64,000 nt of DNA from Laburnicola sp. R22_1 (GCA_014281115.1 JACONQ010000019.1:248001-312000); one strand, 5' to 3'; numbered from the stretch's first letter, positions 49,301 to 61,208 are shown. The notes: generated by a model not told the origin, from the sequence alone. Numbers and translations: made by a program.

Positions 49301-49457
49301 TCTCTATTGCTATCATCAAACCACCGCACGCGTGCGGTGCCTGAAGATGGCTAGGAGTGGTATTTAGATGAAACTGAGATAATGAGATAGAAAACTAGGC
49401 AGTTTTGACCACTTTCTCAAAATTTCAAAAGTTGATGATGGCTGAAAGCTGAGGAAG

Positions 49458-50269
49458 AACACCTCGATAGCCACAAACAAACGAAGTCATGGACTAAGGT
49501 GCCTACTATTCAGGCAAGACGAGAAGGGATCCAGATACTGGATTCAATGTGGGTATACACCTACAAGCTCGATCAGCACCACCACTTCCAGAAGTGTAAG
49601 GCAAGGCTAGTTGTCCAAGGCGATCAACAGAACAATGTTACCGCCCAAGAGACCTATGCCGCCACACTCGCAGGAAGATCGTTTAGGATGCTAATGGCTA
49701 TTGCTGCTCGGTTTAACCTAGAGCTAAAGCAGTACGACGTAACCAACGCTTTCGTACATGCATTAATTGATCGTGTTATCTACATGCGAATGCCACGCGG
49801 GTATGCACGTCCAGGCACGATACTTCAGCTTCAAAAGGCGCTGTATGGCCTGCGGATCTCACCCTTACTATGGCAAAGGGACTTCACCGCCTACCTCACA
49901 GAGCTTAGTTTCTCTGTAGTTCCACACGAACCATGTTGCATGGTACGAAAAGGGGTGTTTATCTTCTTCTACGTTGATGATATTATTCTCGCGTATCACC
50001 CACGAAACCGTACACTAGCAGACCAGGTCGTGAAGGATCTCCAGAAGAAATACAGCCTAACAGGAGGAGGGGATTTGAGATGGTTCCTTGGAATAGAGGT
50101 GATGAGAGACCGAACCCAGCAGAAGATATGGCTATCGCAAGCCGCGTATATCGACAAAATCGTCCAACTCGCAACTGATCATGACCTTCGCCACGATACC
50201 CCGATGGCTCGAATAGAGCTTACTGGCCGCATAGACCTCGCAACACATGGAGAGATCAACCTGTACTAA
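49458..50269 (+). pseudogene. Copia reverse transcriptase (largely open)
   Basis: The frame continues the Copia polyprotein right after the LINE target duplication (HKQTKSWTKVPTIQ). It shows the Copia RT blocks in order: SMWVYTYK, KARLVVQGD, YAATLAG, KQYDVTNAFVHA, MRMPRGYARPG, LQKALYGLRISPLLW and the intact catalytic box FFYVDDIILAY. It then reaches LRWFLGIEVMRD and ends at a stop at about 50269. The YVDD active site is intact, so this is the best preserved part. It is cut off from its upstream domains by the LINE and by stops, so no functional polyprotein is made. Confidence 0.88.
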
Positions 50270-51028
50270 CGCAAAATTGGCTCCCTACTCTTTGTAGCGG
50301 TGAATACACGCCCTGACGTTGCATTCGCTGTCTCACAACTTGCCCGCTTCCTTACTAATCTAAGCCTAACACATTAACAAGCGACTAACCGCGTCCTCTT
50401 ATACCTACACTCTACACGAACATACGCCCTAGAGTTTGGAGGAGACAATAGTCTTATTGTAGCTAGCGACGCATCGTTTGCAGACAACACAATGGATAGA
50501 AAGAGTTCCTAAGGGTACGCAATTAAACTATTTGGCGGTCTTATCGCCTAGCGAGCTAACAAGCAGGACACGGTTACCACTTCAACAACTGAGGCAGAGC
50601 TCCTAGCACTATCCCAAGTAGCTAAGGAAGCTATGTTTACGCGGATGCTGCTTAACGAACTTCAAGTAACACTAGAAGACCTAGTGATTACTATTCAGTG
50701 CGACAACAAGCAGACGATTCGGCTAATTAACGAGGAGATCTCTTAGTTGACGACCAAGCTCCGACATGTGGATATCCACAATCACTGGCTACGACAGGAG
50801 GCAAAAAGGAAGTCAATTAGAGTGACATATGCCCCCTCGAGCGATATAATCGCCGATGGATTCACTAAGACCCTTCCTGTTGGGACCTGGCCCCAGTTCC
50901 TAAGTCAAGTAGGACTGGCAAACGTGAAGGACCGCATGATCGTAGAGCAAGGAGAAATAGATGCGATAACACGAAAGATTGAAGCCTTAGGGAGAACGGT
51001 AGATGCTGAGACATCCCGGATCACCTAA
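50270..51028 (+). pseudogene. Copia RNase H, broken by four stops
   Basis: Continues in frame after the [62 protein letters not shown] and KLRHVDIHNHWLRQE. These carry the RNase H acidic residues (D in ASDAS, E in TEAE, D in CDN) and the C-terminal HVDI motif. Stops at 'TH*Q', 'SS*GY', 'A*R' and 'S*L' replace Gln or Trp codons by single C-to-T or G-to-A changes. The final segment, 50747-51028, is open to the polyprotein end. Confidence 0.87.
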
Positions 51029-51076
51029 GAATGAATGGTGAACAGCTTAAGGCGAGGTCGCCGAGCTGAGGGGGTG

Positions 51077-51294
51077 TGTCAGATTGGATAGGTGATCCGA
51101 ACAACTATCGTGAGTGGCAGGAGAGAGATGAAACAGCCCCTACCCAAATAGGGATAGTATGGAGGATTAGCCAAGAACCAAAACAGCGCACAAGCAGACC
51201 TCTAGAGGGAGGACACCCTCAAGAACAACAACAACCAACATTACGCATTATCAAGATATGGACTTTATTCATTAATAAACCCTTTAATCTGACA
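51077..51294 (+). repeat. 3' LTR of the Copia element
   Basis: 218 bp, TGTCAGATTGG to CTGACA. It retains CpA at sites where the 5' LTR has TpA. Confidence 0.93.
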
Positions 51295-53242
51295 GATAAC
51301 TACTATTATTATAATATTTTTATTAGAAACCCCTTAGTTGCAAAAAAAAATTATAGATTAACTATAGGGGAGAGGCGCTTTTTAATTATATAATGACCGT
51401 GATGTGCTAAATTCAGTGGCAGGATGTCAAATATTTAGGCAGTTTCCCTGATTCTGGTCCTTCCCACCTAAGGACGATTATCTCAACTATATCTAGTCAA
51501 TCATCATAGACTCATTTTGCACGAGCCAGATAGACCATATCAGTTTTGCGCTTTTATACACGACATCGTCTGTATACAATGTATCGCAGAGACAACCTTG
51601 GAACCCATTACCAGATTTTCCCTTTGTCCTTTCTCACCGTGAATCTTGCTCGTTAAGCCTCTCCTCTCACTCCATGTAGCCTGTTCACATTGGAATGTAT
51701 GTCTATGGAGTCCTCATTAGGAAACCACGTCGCCATATTGTAAAACAAAATACTCGTCAAAATTGAGTATCAGCTTCACAACACACTTAGTCAGCAACGG
51801 CACTTTGATCGGATTCTCATCCATATAAGATTAGGAAGTTGGATTTTTGACTTTAGTAAAGTATAGAGACTTGAAGGAAATCGGGGCATCATTTCGCTTG
51901 TTAGGGATGGGATAGGGGATTGGCGAGTCGATGCACAGCACAAAACCTCACCGTCTCTCAAAGAACCCTGAACTAGTATGCAAATAAACATGCTAACTTC
52001 CCCTTCATCTTCCTTACATACAGAAGAAACAAGTTTTATACAATTACTACACGACCTAGTTGGCGGACATACTATAACAACCTCACGCACCTCTACACCA
52101 AAGCTTATTCAGCAACCCATTAATATCTTCTTCCATTCACCTATACTAAGAAGTCTTGTCGTCGTCTCCCCTTCATAGGGCATGAGTTTAAACGCAGCGC
52201 TACATATGTAGATATGTGGAAGACCACTGGTGTTCCGGGACCGTTCAGGAGATTCTTTGACTCGTCGGTAAATATAAAGGCATATAATTAGTGGTGGCGA
52301 GGAAGGTAGGTGAGTATTAGAGATGAAGCTTGAGGTTTAATCTGTACAATCACTTATCGTAGGGATACTAGACGTCTAGTGTTCACACAAAGGTGTCGTG
52401 TATACTATACAGATTTCCAGATACTTCTACATACATACCCCAATACAAGCAGCGTAGCCACCTTGTTTCAACCGCGCGTCGCAACATCCCCAATTGTTAC
52501 AACCAACAAGTTTTTGTTAGTAGAGGGGTCGAAATTTTTTTTAAGGCGATATGTGACTTACAAGGAGCTGAACTAAAGTTTAATACAACTATACTTCTAT
52601 TATATGCAACTCTTATACTTTACTAGTAAAGGGAGCTATAGCAATATTAAAAGGCAGTGTGCTCTAACAGCTGCATTCAATCATACAAGTACTATTCGGA
52701 TAACAACCCATCTAGTTTATCATAGTAAGTTCAACCTTGACTTTGCTGTACTCATCAACATCCCCAAAACGCGCAGTCATTCTCTTGTTCAAAACAAAGT
52801 TTTCAGGTAGGTAGCTCCCTCGCTACCACGGGAATAGCCACCCATCACTGTGCAGCGTTGCAAAACGGCCAAGTCGTTTCATGTTATTGTTCAAAAGTGC
52901 AAGCCAGGCTTTACAAACGGTTGGGGGTGGCGCATTATGCGGACCTAGGTATGTAGACAGGGCGCTGAAACTTGGCGCTGACGAACTCGGGAGAGCGGAT
53001 GTTGACTTTTGCTGGTAGCACACTGGAGTAGATAGCATGGATACATTAATGTGTTCCTGAGGTAGATTGCCTGGTACAATGTAGTGCTTACCTACTGACT
53101 TACTCCAGGTTCTCATCACAGAAAAAAAAATACGATGGAGCAGCTCTTCACAACCCACAAATAACAAAGTATGTATGTATCACGTCAAGTACACAATACA
53201 ACACATCACAACAAAAGGAAATCTATCCCATTAACCAGCTAC
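51295..53242. other. Intergenic region, no gene recognised
   Basis: About 1.9 kb. The first 110 bp are AT-rich; the remainder has mixed composition. Short open frames exist on both strands but lack domain-like sequence, splice-consistent extension or codon bias. The right end probably includes the 3' untranslated region of the minus-strand membrane-protein gene. Confidence 0.55.
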
Positions 53243-54606
53243 CTAAACCCTCAGCTCAGGACTCCCAACCAATGACTCTGTACTACTCCCCCTCTCAATC
53301 CTCACCCGATTCTCGTGCTTATTCCCGCCACTCGCATGATCCTCCTCCTTCTCCACCTTGACATGCACCTCGGTAACAACCTGAATGCCATCGCGCTCCC
53401 CATGCTGCGCATCTTCCACATCGCACGACCCCCGCGACCTCTTCGACCGCATCGGACTAAGCATTGTGTCGGGTCCGTAGTGGTGCCGCGCATAAGCGCT
53501 GCGAGGCAGTGCGCTGTTGCCGTTGGATCTGGTAGAGGAGAAGAGGCCTGGGAGGCAGCAGGCTATCAAGGGGCGGAGGCAGGGGAGACACGAGCAGATT
53601 ATGCCGACGTTGCATTCGACGGAGGACCAAGTTGCTGCGGGGGGGTTGTCGTAGGTTGGGTCTTCCGAGTTGGAGATTGCGACGAGGGATTGAAGGCGGA
53701 GGATGGAGACGACGCAGACGCTGTTGGGTGGGGCGTTAGCGGAGATGACTGGTAATGGGGAATGGTGGTGGATGGAAGTGTGTCGCATCGTCTTCTGCCT
53801 CGCGGCGCATTCCTAGCGACGAAGTTGCTGGGTATGAGGTGTGAGAGTAAGAAAGAGAATGGCTTACAATCCTCCCACCGCAAAGATAACGATAAGCGCC
53901 TGCTTCTGGCGTCTCGCAAGGTTAAGATTCCGAATCACCGGCATGGGAAGAATAATAATAAGCAGATCCGTAAGGATGTTCATCCCCGCATGGGTAAACC
54001 ACGAAACGAACTGATTGAGACATTTTGAGGGCTGCTCGTGCGTCCAGAACGCCCGCGATGGCACACAGATGAAGATGGACATGAAAACCGTAACGATGGT
54101 ATAAAGCAATACAATGGTCAAAACCGACCAACAGGCGATGCGAAATTGCTTAGTGTGGAAGACGCGACGGTATTGGAGGAGGATGGACAGCTTGGTAAGG
54201 CCGAGCGAGAGGTTGTATACGAGCAGGGAGACCCAGAAAGCCTAAATCGCGGATTAGATCGACCGTCGATCAGTATATAGAAGAAAGTGATGGGATACCT
54301 TCAAGGAATTATGCATTTCTTGTTCCCCTAACGTCCAAATGTGTTGTCCCATTCCGAATTTGACCTCTGGCGGCGGGTTAACTTTTGGGGCCACTGTGCT
54401 TTGTGATATAACCTACGAATACCAATGCAGATGGTCAACCCGATCGAGCATACCATCGACGTAGCGATGAGGTAATCCTCGATACCGGGGCATTTGACGA
54501 GGAAGAAGCGGGTATACAGGCGGAGGAGGACCGTTAGGGCCGCCAAAGCCGTGAAGACGCTGGACACTTGGACCGCTTCGTTTCCGCGTTTACTTGATGA
54601 TGCCAT
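53243..54606 (-). CDS. Fungal rhodopsin-domain (PTH11-like) seven-helix membrane protein
   Basis: Four exons, CDS = complement of 54423-54606, 54299-54366, 53868-54241 and 53243-53720, giving 367 aa. Introns of 56, 57 and 147 bp have GT..AG ends and the joins restore frame. Hydrophobic helices lie at about residues 14-31, 44-62, 85-106, 121-143, 168-187, 199-220 and 239-262. Family marks are LRLYTRFFLVK and EDYLIA after helix 1, FGMGQHIW (67-72), NLSLGLTKLSILLQYRRVF (94-112), DLLIIILPMPVIRNLNL (176-192) and WSSVECNVGIICSCLPCLRP (240-259). A charged tail of about 100 residues follows, likely cytosolic. Members of this family act as plasma-membrane sensors; PTH11 of Magnaporthe is the named relative, but the ligand here is unknown. 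An in-frame ATG at 54711 would add 35 residues. I chose 54606 because a TATA-like site lies near 54691-54700 and helix 1 follows directly. Confidence 0.9.
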
Positions 54607-57600
54607 GATAACGAAAACTTGGAGGTCAACGGGTGGAGGTTGTTGATAACAAGGGTTGTAAGGAGGGAGACGGGAGAGTCGCGGGGGTACTCTCATATAT
54701 GACCAGGCCATGGCTCAAGGCATGAAAGAGGGTCAGCAGGGGTCAGGGCTGGGCGGGATTGGCCCTGCCGCACCCGAAGGTGACAGGGAACGGCGTGTTC
54801 ACTACGATCGCTAAGATCGCTAAAGACATGTGGGCTGTGGCTGTAAACGTGTGAAATCTCCGCAGTGTGCGCCTCAAAGTACCGCGCTAGCATTCTATGG
54901 GACGAATAAACTCAAGACTATATAAAGCCACAACTCAATTAAGCGGGGCCCTGTAGATGATCAGAGAATCGAGTAAAGACTGTCAAGCGACAGACGAGGT
55001 TCGCGAACTGGTTCTGAGGGGCAAGTGGGAAAAAACTGCGGCTGGGAGTTGGTCGCTGCGCAGTCGATGAATGTGGTAGTGTGTGTCGCCAGTTGACATA
55101 TGGGCGGCAACATGCTTCAAGTAAGCTCTGTAGGAAAGGAAGACTTGAAATATGCAGGGGTTGAAGGCTAGGGTTTCGAACGAAAAAGTAGATCTGACAT
55201 GTTTCGTTGACGACGCCACTGCCGACCTGTAGTTGAGCGACGAGCGGCGCCACTCGTGAGTCGTTCGTGCTTCCCTAATAGCGTATCCTACTTTCTGATG
55301 CCGAACGCAGCCGAAGCAACCAAGTAGACTACCGCAACACGCATTACCCGACTTCTTCCATGAGTAATGAGAAAAGCTCTACAGAGGACGGGCCCCCTTT
55401 CCCCATTCTGCGCACTCCTCCAAATATACGAAACCTACCACAGAGTCCAGGCAGGGCACTCTCCCAAAAAGCTACTCTGGTTTGCCGTGCAAAGGGTAAA
55501 CTCAATAATTACAGAGTCTGTGTGACGTCGGCCCGACCTTGGGCGACATGAACACCAAAATGTCATATACTTACACCTTATGATTCCTACTATTTATAGC
55601 ACTTCATATAAGAAAGCTGTATACTATAAACTATAATCTTTCTTCCTTAAGCTAAAGCATATATACATTTATATAACAATTTCAAGGTAATGTAGCGCTT
55701 TAAAGATTTGAGTGTTTATGCCCTACGCTGCATATGACTTTTATGCACCTTCCATTCCGGTGAAACGATTCCTGCATTCAGCGCATCAATAATCCGACCT
55801 CTTTCTAAAGTTTTACTGGTGCGCCTGGATCGTCGGCAGTTGCGCCACCACATAGATGCATGCAGTCTAGTAAGCGCGGGCAACTAGCAAACCGCTAGTT
55901 CCGTCATCTAGGGCCAAAGAATCCCATCTTGCATCGCGGCTAGATCTACACGTTGATTAAGCCATTGATTAAGCTAATTTACGGCTTGGGCGAACCACGC
56001 TTATCGCCAAGAGCTGGCGTCTGGCAATTAGGTTCACCATCGGTAGATCGGTGGACGCCTGAGCGGTTTCCCCATCAAGTAATTATAACGATACGTGGTG
56101 CCTGGATTTGACCACGTGCTCGCCATCATGCGTTGTCGACCGGCTTCCAGAATTAGGTACCGTACCAACCCCTGCTATGAAACCTTGTTGCCCCGTCCAT
56201 AAGGCTGCGAGTAAGGAAATACGAGATTAAGAAAATCGCTTGCATAATCGCAACCGGGCCGCGCATCGCTGCACGGACATCATTTCCGTCCGTATCCATG
56301 GGACGTGTTGGCGATCTCCCCTTACTTTGCCGAGGGCGAGGATCGCCGGAAAGCCGAACACCAACAGGGGGTGGCCTGCCAGTGATCAAGTAGAACAAAC
56401 CTTGGGCCCTAGCTTCGATCCCTCTGGATGTTTATTCCAGTGAAAACATTAACTGTCGAACACTTCAACCATCTATCGTACCGAAGGCAAATGCAGGAAT
56501 ACAGCATGAGTCTTAGCGAAAACCGCCCATACCTAGGTATGGATTGGCCACTTTGCAGCCAGTAGTTGCTTCACCTGTTAGTGAGGGGACCCGTATAAGG
56601 CGCAAGCATAAACATTCAAAAAGGAGACTTCGCGCACCTTCGGTACACGGTACACCTATCTATGGTAATGATGTGAAGGAACGCAAGGCAACAGTCCCAG
56701 TCCCCTTTGCCTTTACCTCAAAGAACCACTCCGTCATGCAACACCCCTCCACACAGCGTTCTCTTGCACCATCCTCGCTCAAAACGCGCACAACCATTCA
56801 TCCAACTAAAAAAAAAAAAAAATCAGATCCCAACCTACCTACAGGAGGATCCAACCTCCCCACCCGCTATCTGCCTCTCCTTCCAATCCTCCCACACCCT
56901 CAATTAGCTAACTAAAAACTTCTACAAGTCCATGTCATCCATCAATCCATCCCATCCACCAATGATGCCCCCTCCTTGAAAATTACTACCAATATTGGCC
57001 TACTTGCCCGTCTACCACGTCAGCAGACCTTCGTCCCCCCAATATCCATGACTTTACTATATAGGGTAAGGGATCAACTACACGATTCATTCGCGGGCAT
57101 GCCAATAAGGGTCGATTCATAGCATACAGCCGACCATTCCACCCCACCACCCCTACACAAAGCCAACCCCAGTATCGCCCCAGTAACCCCCTAAGAAAAG
57201 AGAACTGTGGAAGCTAATCTGTCCCGAAAACATGCAGTCATTTCTCAAGACCATGTTGGCATTGATAAGACGGTAGTAAAGCTACGAAAGGGTGATATTT
57301 TATCCCTACGTTGGAATTAAGAAATACTGCATGTTTCGGTCTCGACCGAGACCCACAGGCACTTCACAGTCAAATCACATGCTTGAGGAACTTTTCGATT
57401 TCAGAAATAACGCAGTTATATACAGGCGACAAGCACCCCAACTTTGTCGCTGCCTACATGGAGAGAGTCACTAAACCATGGTTGAGTCGACGCTAAGCTA
57501 GTGTCCGCAACGGCCTTGCGGGGTGCTAAATAATAAGCGCGTTATTAACTTAATTATATATATTTACATGGTATCTTACAGAGCTAGTACACGGAACAAA

Positions 57601-57920
57601 AAGGTTATAGCTAAATTTTCTTTTACTATAGTATAGTTACAAGATACAGCTTTGTTTACAAAAAAAATACTGCATGTTTTGATAAGCGGACAAGATACCT
57701 TCTTTCCCTCGCCGCGACCAAGTCCCCGCCTACACCTTTCCACTCGCACACGTGTTGTTCTTTGAATTTTTCTACTTTCTAGCACATACTCTCAGACGAA
57801 TACCTCTCCCTCGCTTATCCACGTATTCAATAACAAATAGGGTATCCCGTAATACATGGCACCAACTAACTACTAGTAACGCCGCTAAGCCCCTTCTTCA
57901 TTCCCACACCCACTAAGCCG
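54607..57920. other. Intergenic region, no gene recognised
   Basis: About 3.3 kb between two minus-strand genes. Open frames here are short, overlap on several strands and show no domain. An A14 run sits at about 56809-56822. The part around 57535-57660 is AT-rich and probably holds the 3' end of the downstream GTPase transcript. I see no tRNA and no transposon termini. Confidence 0.5.
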
Positions 57921-60900
57921 CTACCCTCCACCCTCCACCCTCCCCCTCCCAACACCACAAACCACGGCCCTTAAATCCCCCCTCACCCCCTCCTCCACTC
58001 CTATACTAACCTCCCGAAAAACCTCCTCCAAACCCGCCTCAAACTTCTTCTCCACCCCGGTCGCAAGTCTCAAGAACACCCGCGCACCCGCAACATGCGA
58101 AACGAGGATATCCTTCCTGCGCTGGTCCGCTAGCGCGGCGGATAAAGACGGCGATGCGGATGGCGATGAACTTGCGCCGGGCGAATGCGGCGGCGTAGGA
58201 AGCGTAGTAGAACACGGGGCCGTGCTGCTGGTCGCGGTCGCGGTCGCGGTCCCAGTGCGGGACAAACGAGCCGCAGCGTGGTACGCCGGGGCCATGAGGG
58301 CAGCCATGTGAGATGAGATGTGCCCATGCAAAGAGTCTGCTTTGAGGGTTTCGGTTGCAGAGAGGAGAGCGGTGAACGCGGTGCGGATGGTGCGGGTGAG
58401 GGTGTGGTGGTGGTGGGGTAGGGTGGTGGTTAGGATGTGGTTGAGGGGCGTTGGGGTTGGGGCGGTGGGGGTGTGTGCTGTTGATAGCCTGTTAGTAGAT
58501 GGACGGGCGGAGTGATGGCTATGACCTGCGCGAGGGAGGCTGTGGTACGTATACGCACTTTTTCCGAGTCCGTACATCTCGTCGAAGATGGCGTCGATGG
58601 AGCGGAGAAGCTCATCCTGTGTATCTTCGACCGTAGCGGTGAAGAAGTCCCAGTTGCTTTGGAGGTGGCGCCGCATGGGGGCTACGATGTCTTCGTTCCA
58701 GTTGCGGGGGCCGGTAGCGGTGGTGGTGTGGATTCCGTTGTGGCGGCAGAAAGCCGCGTATGTTTGTGCGTCCCACTGCGAAGTGTAAGTGATTTATGCG
58801 CCTGGTGTAATTGAGAAGAAAGGGAGAGGCTGAACGTAGAGCCGATGTCGAAGAGAGAGCTGGAAGAGTGAAGCTAGGAAACTGACAGGGGAGGACACTG
58901 ACCTTCGTCCACTCCTTACTCGCCTCCAGCGCCACTTTCCGCCACTCAGATCGATGTTCCCCTAGAAGAATCAGCCAGAACCTTATCGCAGTATATAAGC
59001 GCCACTCACGAATAGGCAGCACGATCGTAGCCACAAATTCGTCCATCAACGTTCTCTTAGCCTTGTGAATGAGCTCAGAAGAACGCGCAAATTGCTATAT
59101 CACGTTAGCTTCAGAAGCCTTTACGCCACGCACTTCCCCTCTCACACACACCTTAATGAGCACTCCTTCCAGGCCCTTCAACGCCTCCCGCACCTCCACC
59201 TCTCTCCCTACCTCAATCACATCCACACCACCAGTCCATACCTTCAGCGAACCCAAGCACGCCGGAACCTCCTCCTCAATAAACGCCATGGCCTCATCAA
59301 ACAGCTCTTCAGCCCCAACATCACGACAATACCTCCTCAAATCCACCACACCACTCAACTCCAACCTCACCTCCGCACGCCCCTGCTCCTCCCACCGATT
59401 CGCCCAGTACTCCCGACCACTAACGCAAAAAACCTTAAGATCACCCATCTGCACATCACGCCAATACCGCTCAATCAGCTGCGCAGCAACCCGACCATTC
59501 CGCCGCTCCACCAGAAACTTTTTGAGCCCGAATTCCATATCGTCCACCATATCGCGACTGCGTGCTTCCTGTTCGATGGCACCGGGGACCCCACGTCGAC
59601 GCAGTGCTGCGCTGCATTGCACTTGTTTGTGCAAGGTGTCGATCTGCTGGCGTAGCATCTTGGCTTGCCATGCTACCTCGGCATCTTTCCGCTCTACATC
59701 GCGCGTCACGATGTCACAAGAGTGCGTGTATATAATCCTGAGTGGCCGGTGTCGTGCAATGCGCTTCACGATATCCGGGATGCTACTATCAGAGAGGGCG
59801 TTTTCTATCGACGTAACAGCAAAGATGACATCGCAAGCGCGAAGATACCGTTCTACGGCGCGAGTACTGTGATAGTTGAGATGGTCTAGACTCGGACAGT
59901 CTACCAGGACAACGCCGGAGTGTAGGATGGGCGAACGGAGGTATACTCGAATGGCGCGGAGAAAGGGCCAGAGAGCAGAGGTGCTCTCATCCGCAGGGGC
60001 GGTGCTGGTCAACTTGTACAAGATATCTGAGCATTCTTCGGCATCGAAGGCAGGGGTACTCCAGCTGGGAGCGTTTGCACCGCCGGGACGTTTGTCGAGG
60101 AAGTCATCCGCGTATTGCTGTAGAAGATCGCAGAGAGGGATGTCCGCATCGTCGGGATATTCGAGCAGAAAAGCTGGCGAGAAGTTCGGCTTGTCACGAA
60201 ACATGGAATGCAGCGTGTTCCAGGCCTGAAGAATATATCGTTAGCTGGCAGGGAGATCCATAGAGATTCCAGATTCAACGCACCGTCTCCGACCAGAGCC
60301 TGATGTCGCGACGTTCCTCAATGTCGACAATGTCCCGAAAAGAGGGTTCGTGATAGGTGCAAAAAGACCGCAGAAGCTCCCGTATAAGTTCTTTCATATC
60401 ACGATTGTCCATGTACTCCGCCTCGACCGCGAACGGCTCGGCGTGGTGAGCTAATCGAAGACGATACTCGATTATCACAGACGCTGCATGTTTCTCCGTA
60501 AATTCCTGCAACAGAATGAGCTCAAGGGACAGACGAGCACGTCATTGCATGTACCTCATGAGCAAGATGCGGCACATCGAGCAAGGCGTTGACAACGCCA
60601 CCCCTTCCTACACAATAGTAAGCGTCTACCATATCGAAATAGACCAGACCATCCTTACCACCGCCGTCCCTCCCCACAAGCGCAACCTTCTTTGCTGTCC
60701 TAGGCTCCCACTTCCCAAGACGCTGCGCCCTCTGCTTCAACGCTCGAAGACCGGACCCAGCCCGTCGAAAGCCCGCGCGGCCCCTAAGCGCCAGTTCAAC
60801 ATCCTCCATCCCTCTCTTCGCTTTTTTCAAACTAGCCTGAAACACCGGATCGAAATACGGCTCATCAGGCATCTCCTCAGTCGCAATATCGTACAGCAGC

Positions 60901-61208
60901 TCATCGCCGGGCAGGGAATGAGGCATAGATTCCGAAACAAAGTCATCCATGTTGTCTGATTCTTCGGCTAGAGCCCTATTCCGAAACGCAAGCCGAGGAG
61001 ACTGGAAATCTTCTTCTGTATCCGAATACACGCTGCGATGTGATGCCGTGCTCGGTGATATGACGTTGATTTTCGGCAATTGAGGCTCAATAGGCGAGTA
61101 CGGCATGTTGCCGACGGGCTTCGTGATGGTAGGACTGTCCAACGACTGGTACAAGAACGGCTTTGGCATTATGCGAAACGGTGGAGGATGAGGTCGAGGA
61201 GTCGGCAT
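57921..61208 (-). CDS. SLIP-GC-like large (dynamin-type) GTPase, nucleotide-binding motifs degenerate
   Basis: Eight exons, CDS = complement of 60659-61208, 60555-60607, 60284-60505, 59152-60225, 59010-59094, 58903-58961, 58559-58775 and 57921-58477, giving 938 aa. All joins keep frame and all introns are GT..AG. The N-terminus is a disordered Pro-rich tail, then a GTPase domain starting KKVALVG (about 173). A helical region carries the family C-terminal signature TYAAFCRHNGIHTTT and RNWNEDIVAPM, and a final segment includes MAALMAPAYHAA. The family is known from mammalian nuclear GTPase SLIP-GC and many fungal paralogues of unknown role. Motifs are altered: P-loop GRDGGGRG (179-186, Lys-to-Arg, Ser-to-Gly), DxxG as DCPS (384-387), and TKSED-like as THSCD (442-446). 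GTP hydrolysis is therefore doubtful. The start at 61208 is the first ATG in frame. Intron 7 (58478-58558) is in frame and stop-free, so it might be retained. Confidence 0.88.

Larger units (their letters stand above)
43219..49443 (-). mobile_element. Tad1-like LINE with RNase H, degenerate, inserted in the Copia element
   Basis: 6225 bp, flanked by a 14-bp duplication of Copia sequence, GAAAGCTRAGGAAG (43205-43218 and 49444-49457, one G/A difference). On the minus strand the order is ORF1 with CCHC-type knuckles, AP-like endonuclease, RT and RNase H, the layout of fungal Tad1-clade elements. The 3' end (left) has a (TAC)n tail of about eight units. Near the ends are a hairpin CCATCTGG..CCAGATGG (43307-43328) and an 18-bp perfect palindrome CACCGCACGCGTGCGGTG (49322-49339). 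Stops interrupt every domain. Confidence 0.9.
39545..51294 (+). mobile_element. Copia LTR retrotransposon, mildly RIP-degraded, carrying a nested LINE
   Basis: The 218-bp LTRs (39545-39762 and 51077-51294) begin TGTCAGATTGG and end in a matching CTGACA (5' copy CTAACA), differing at about 4 positions, mostly C/T. Between them lie, in order, gag, protease, GAG-pre-integrase, integrase core, RT and RNase H, the Copia order with integrase before RT. Without the 6225-bp LINE at 43219-49443 the element is about 5.5 kb, a normal Copia length. Frames are broken by stops that are mainly CAA/CAG-to-TAA/TAG or TGG-to-TAG. The flanking pentamers ATTAA and GATAA do not form a clean target duplication. 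Confidence 0.93.

Noticed and set aside
43219..49443. Plus-strand open frames such as 46169-46462, 47736-47933, 48598-48807 and 49029-49283
   Set aside because: They lie opposite the minus-strand LINE domains and have no domain-like sequence; they are antisense shadows.
51791..53167. Several 60-115-codon open frames on both strands
   Set aside because: They have no motif, no splice-consistent extension and mutual overlap, and they are no longer than expected by chance at this composition.
54939..55253. 104-codon minus-strand open frame
   Set aside because: No signal peptide, domain or partner exon; it overlaps another frame of similar length.
56544..56915. 123-codon plus-strand open frame rich in Lys, Pro and Ser
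   Set aside because: It runs through an A14 tract and low-complexity sequence and resembles no family; insufficient support for a gene.
58318..58814. Plus-strand frames rich in Val, Trp and Gly
   Set aside because: Antisense shadows of the Thr/Pro/His-rich C-terminal exon of the GTPase gene.
59065..59872. Long plus-strand frames of 196 and 267 codons
   Set aside because: They are antisense to exon 4 of the GTPase gene, whose minus-strand reading matches the family and splice sites.
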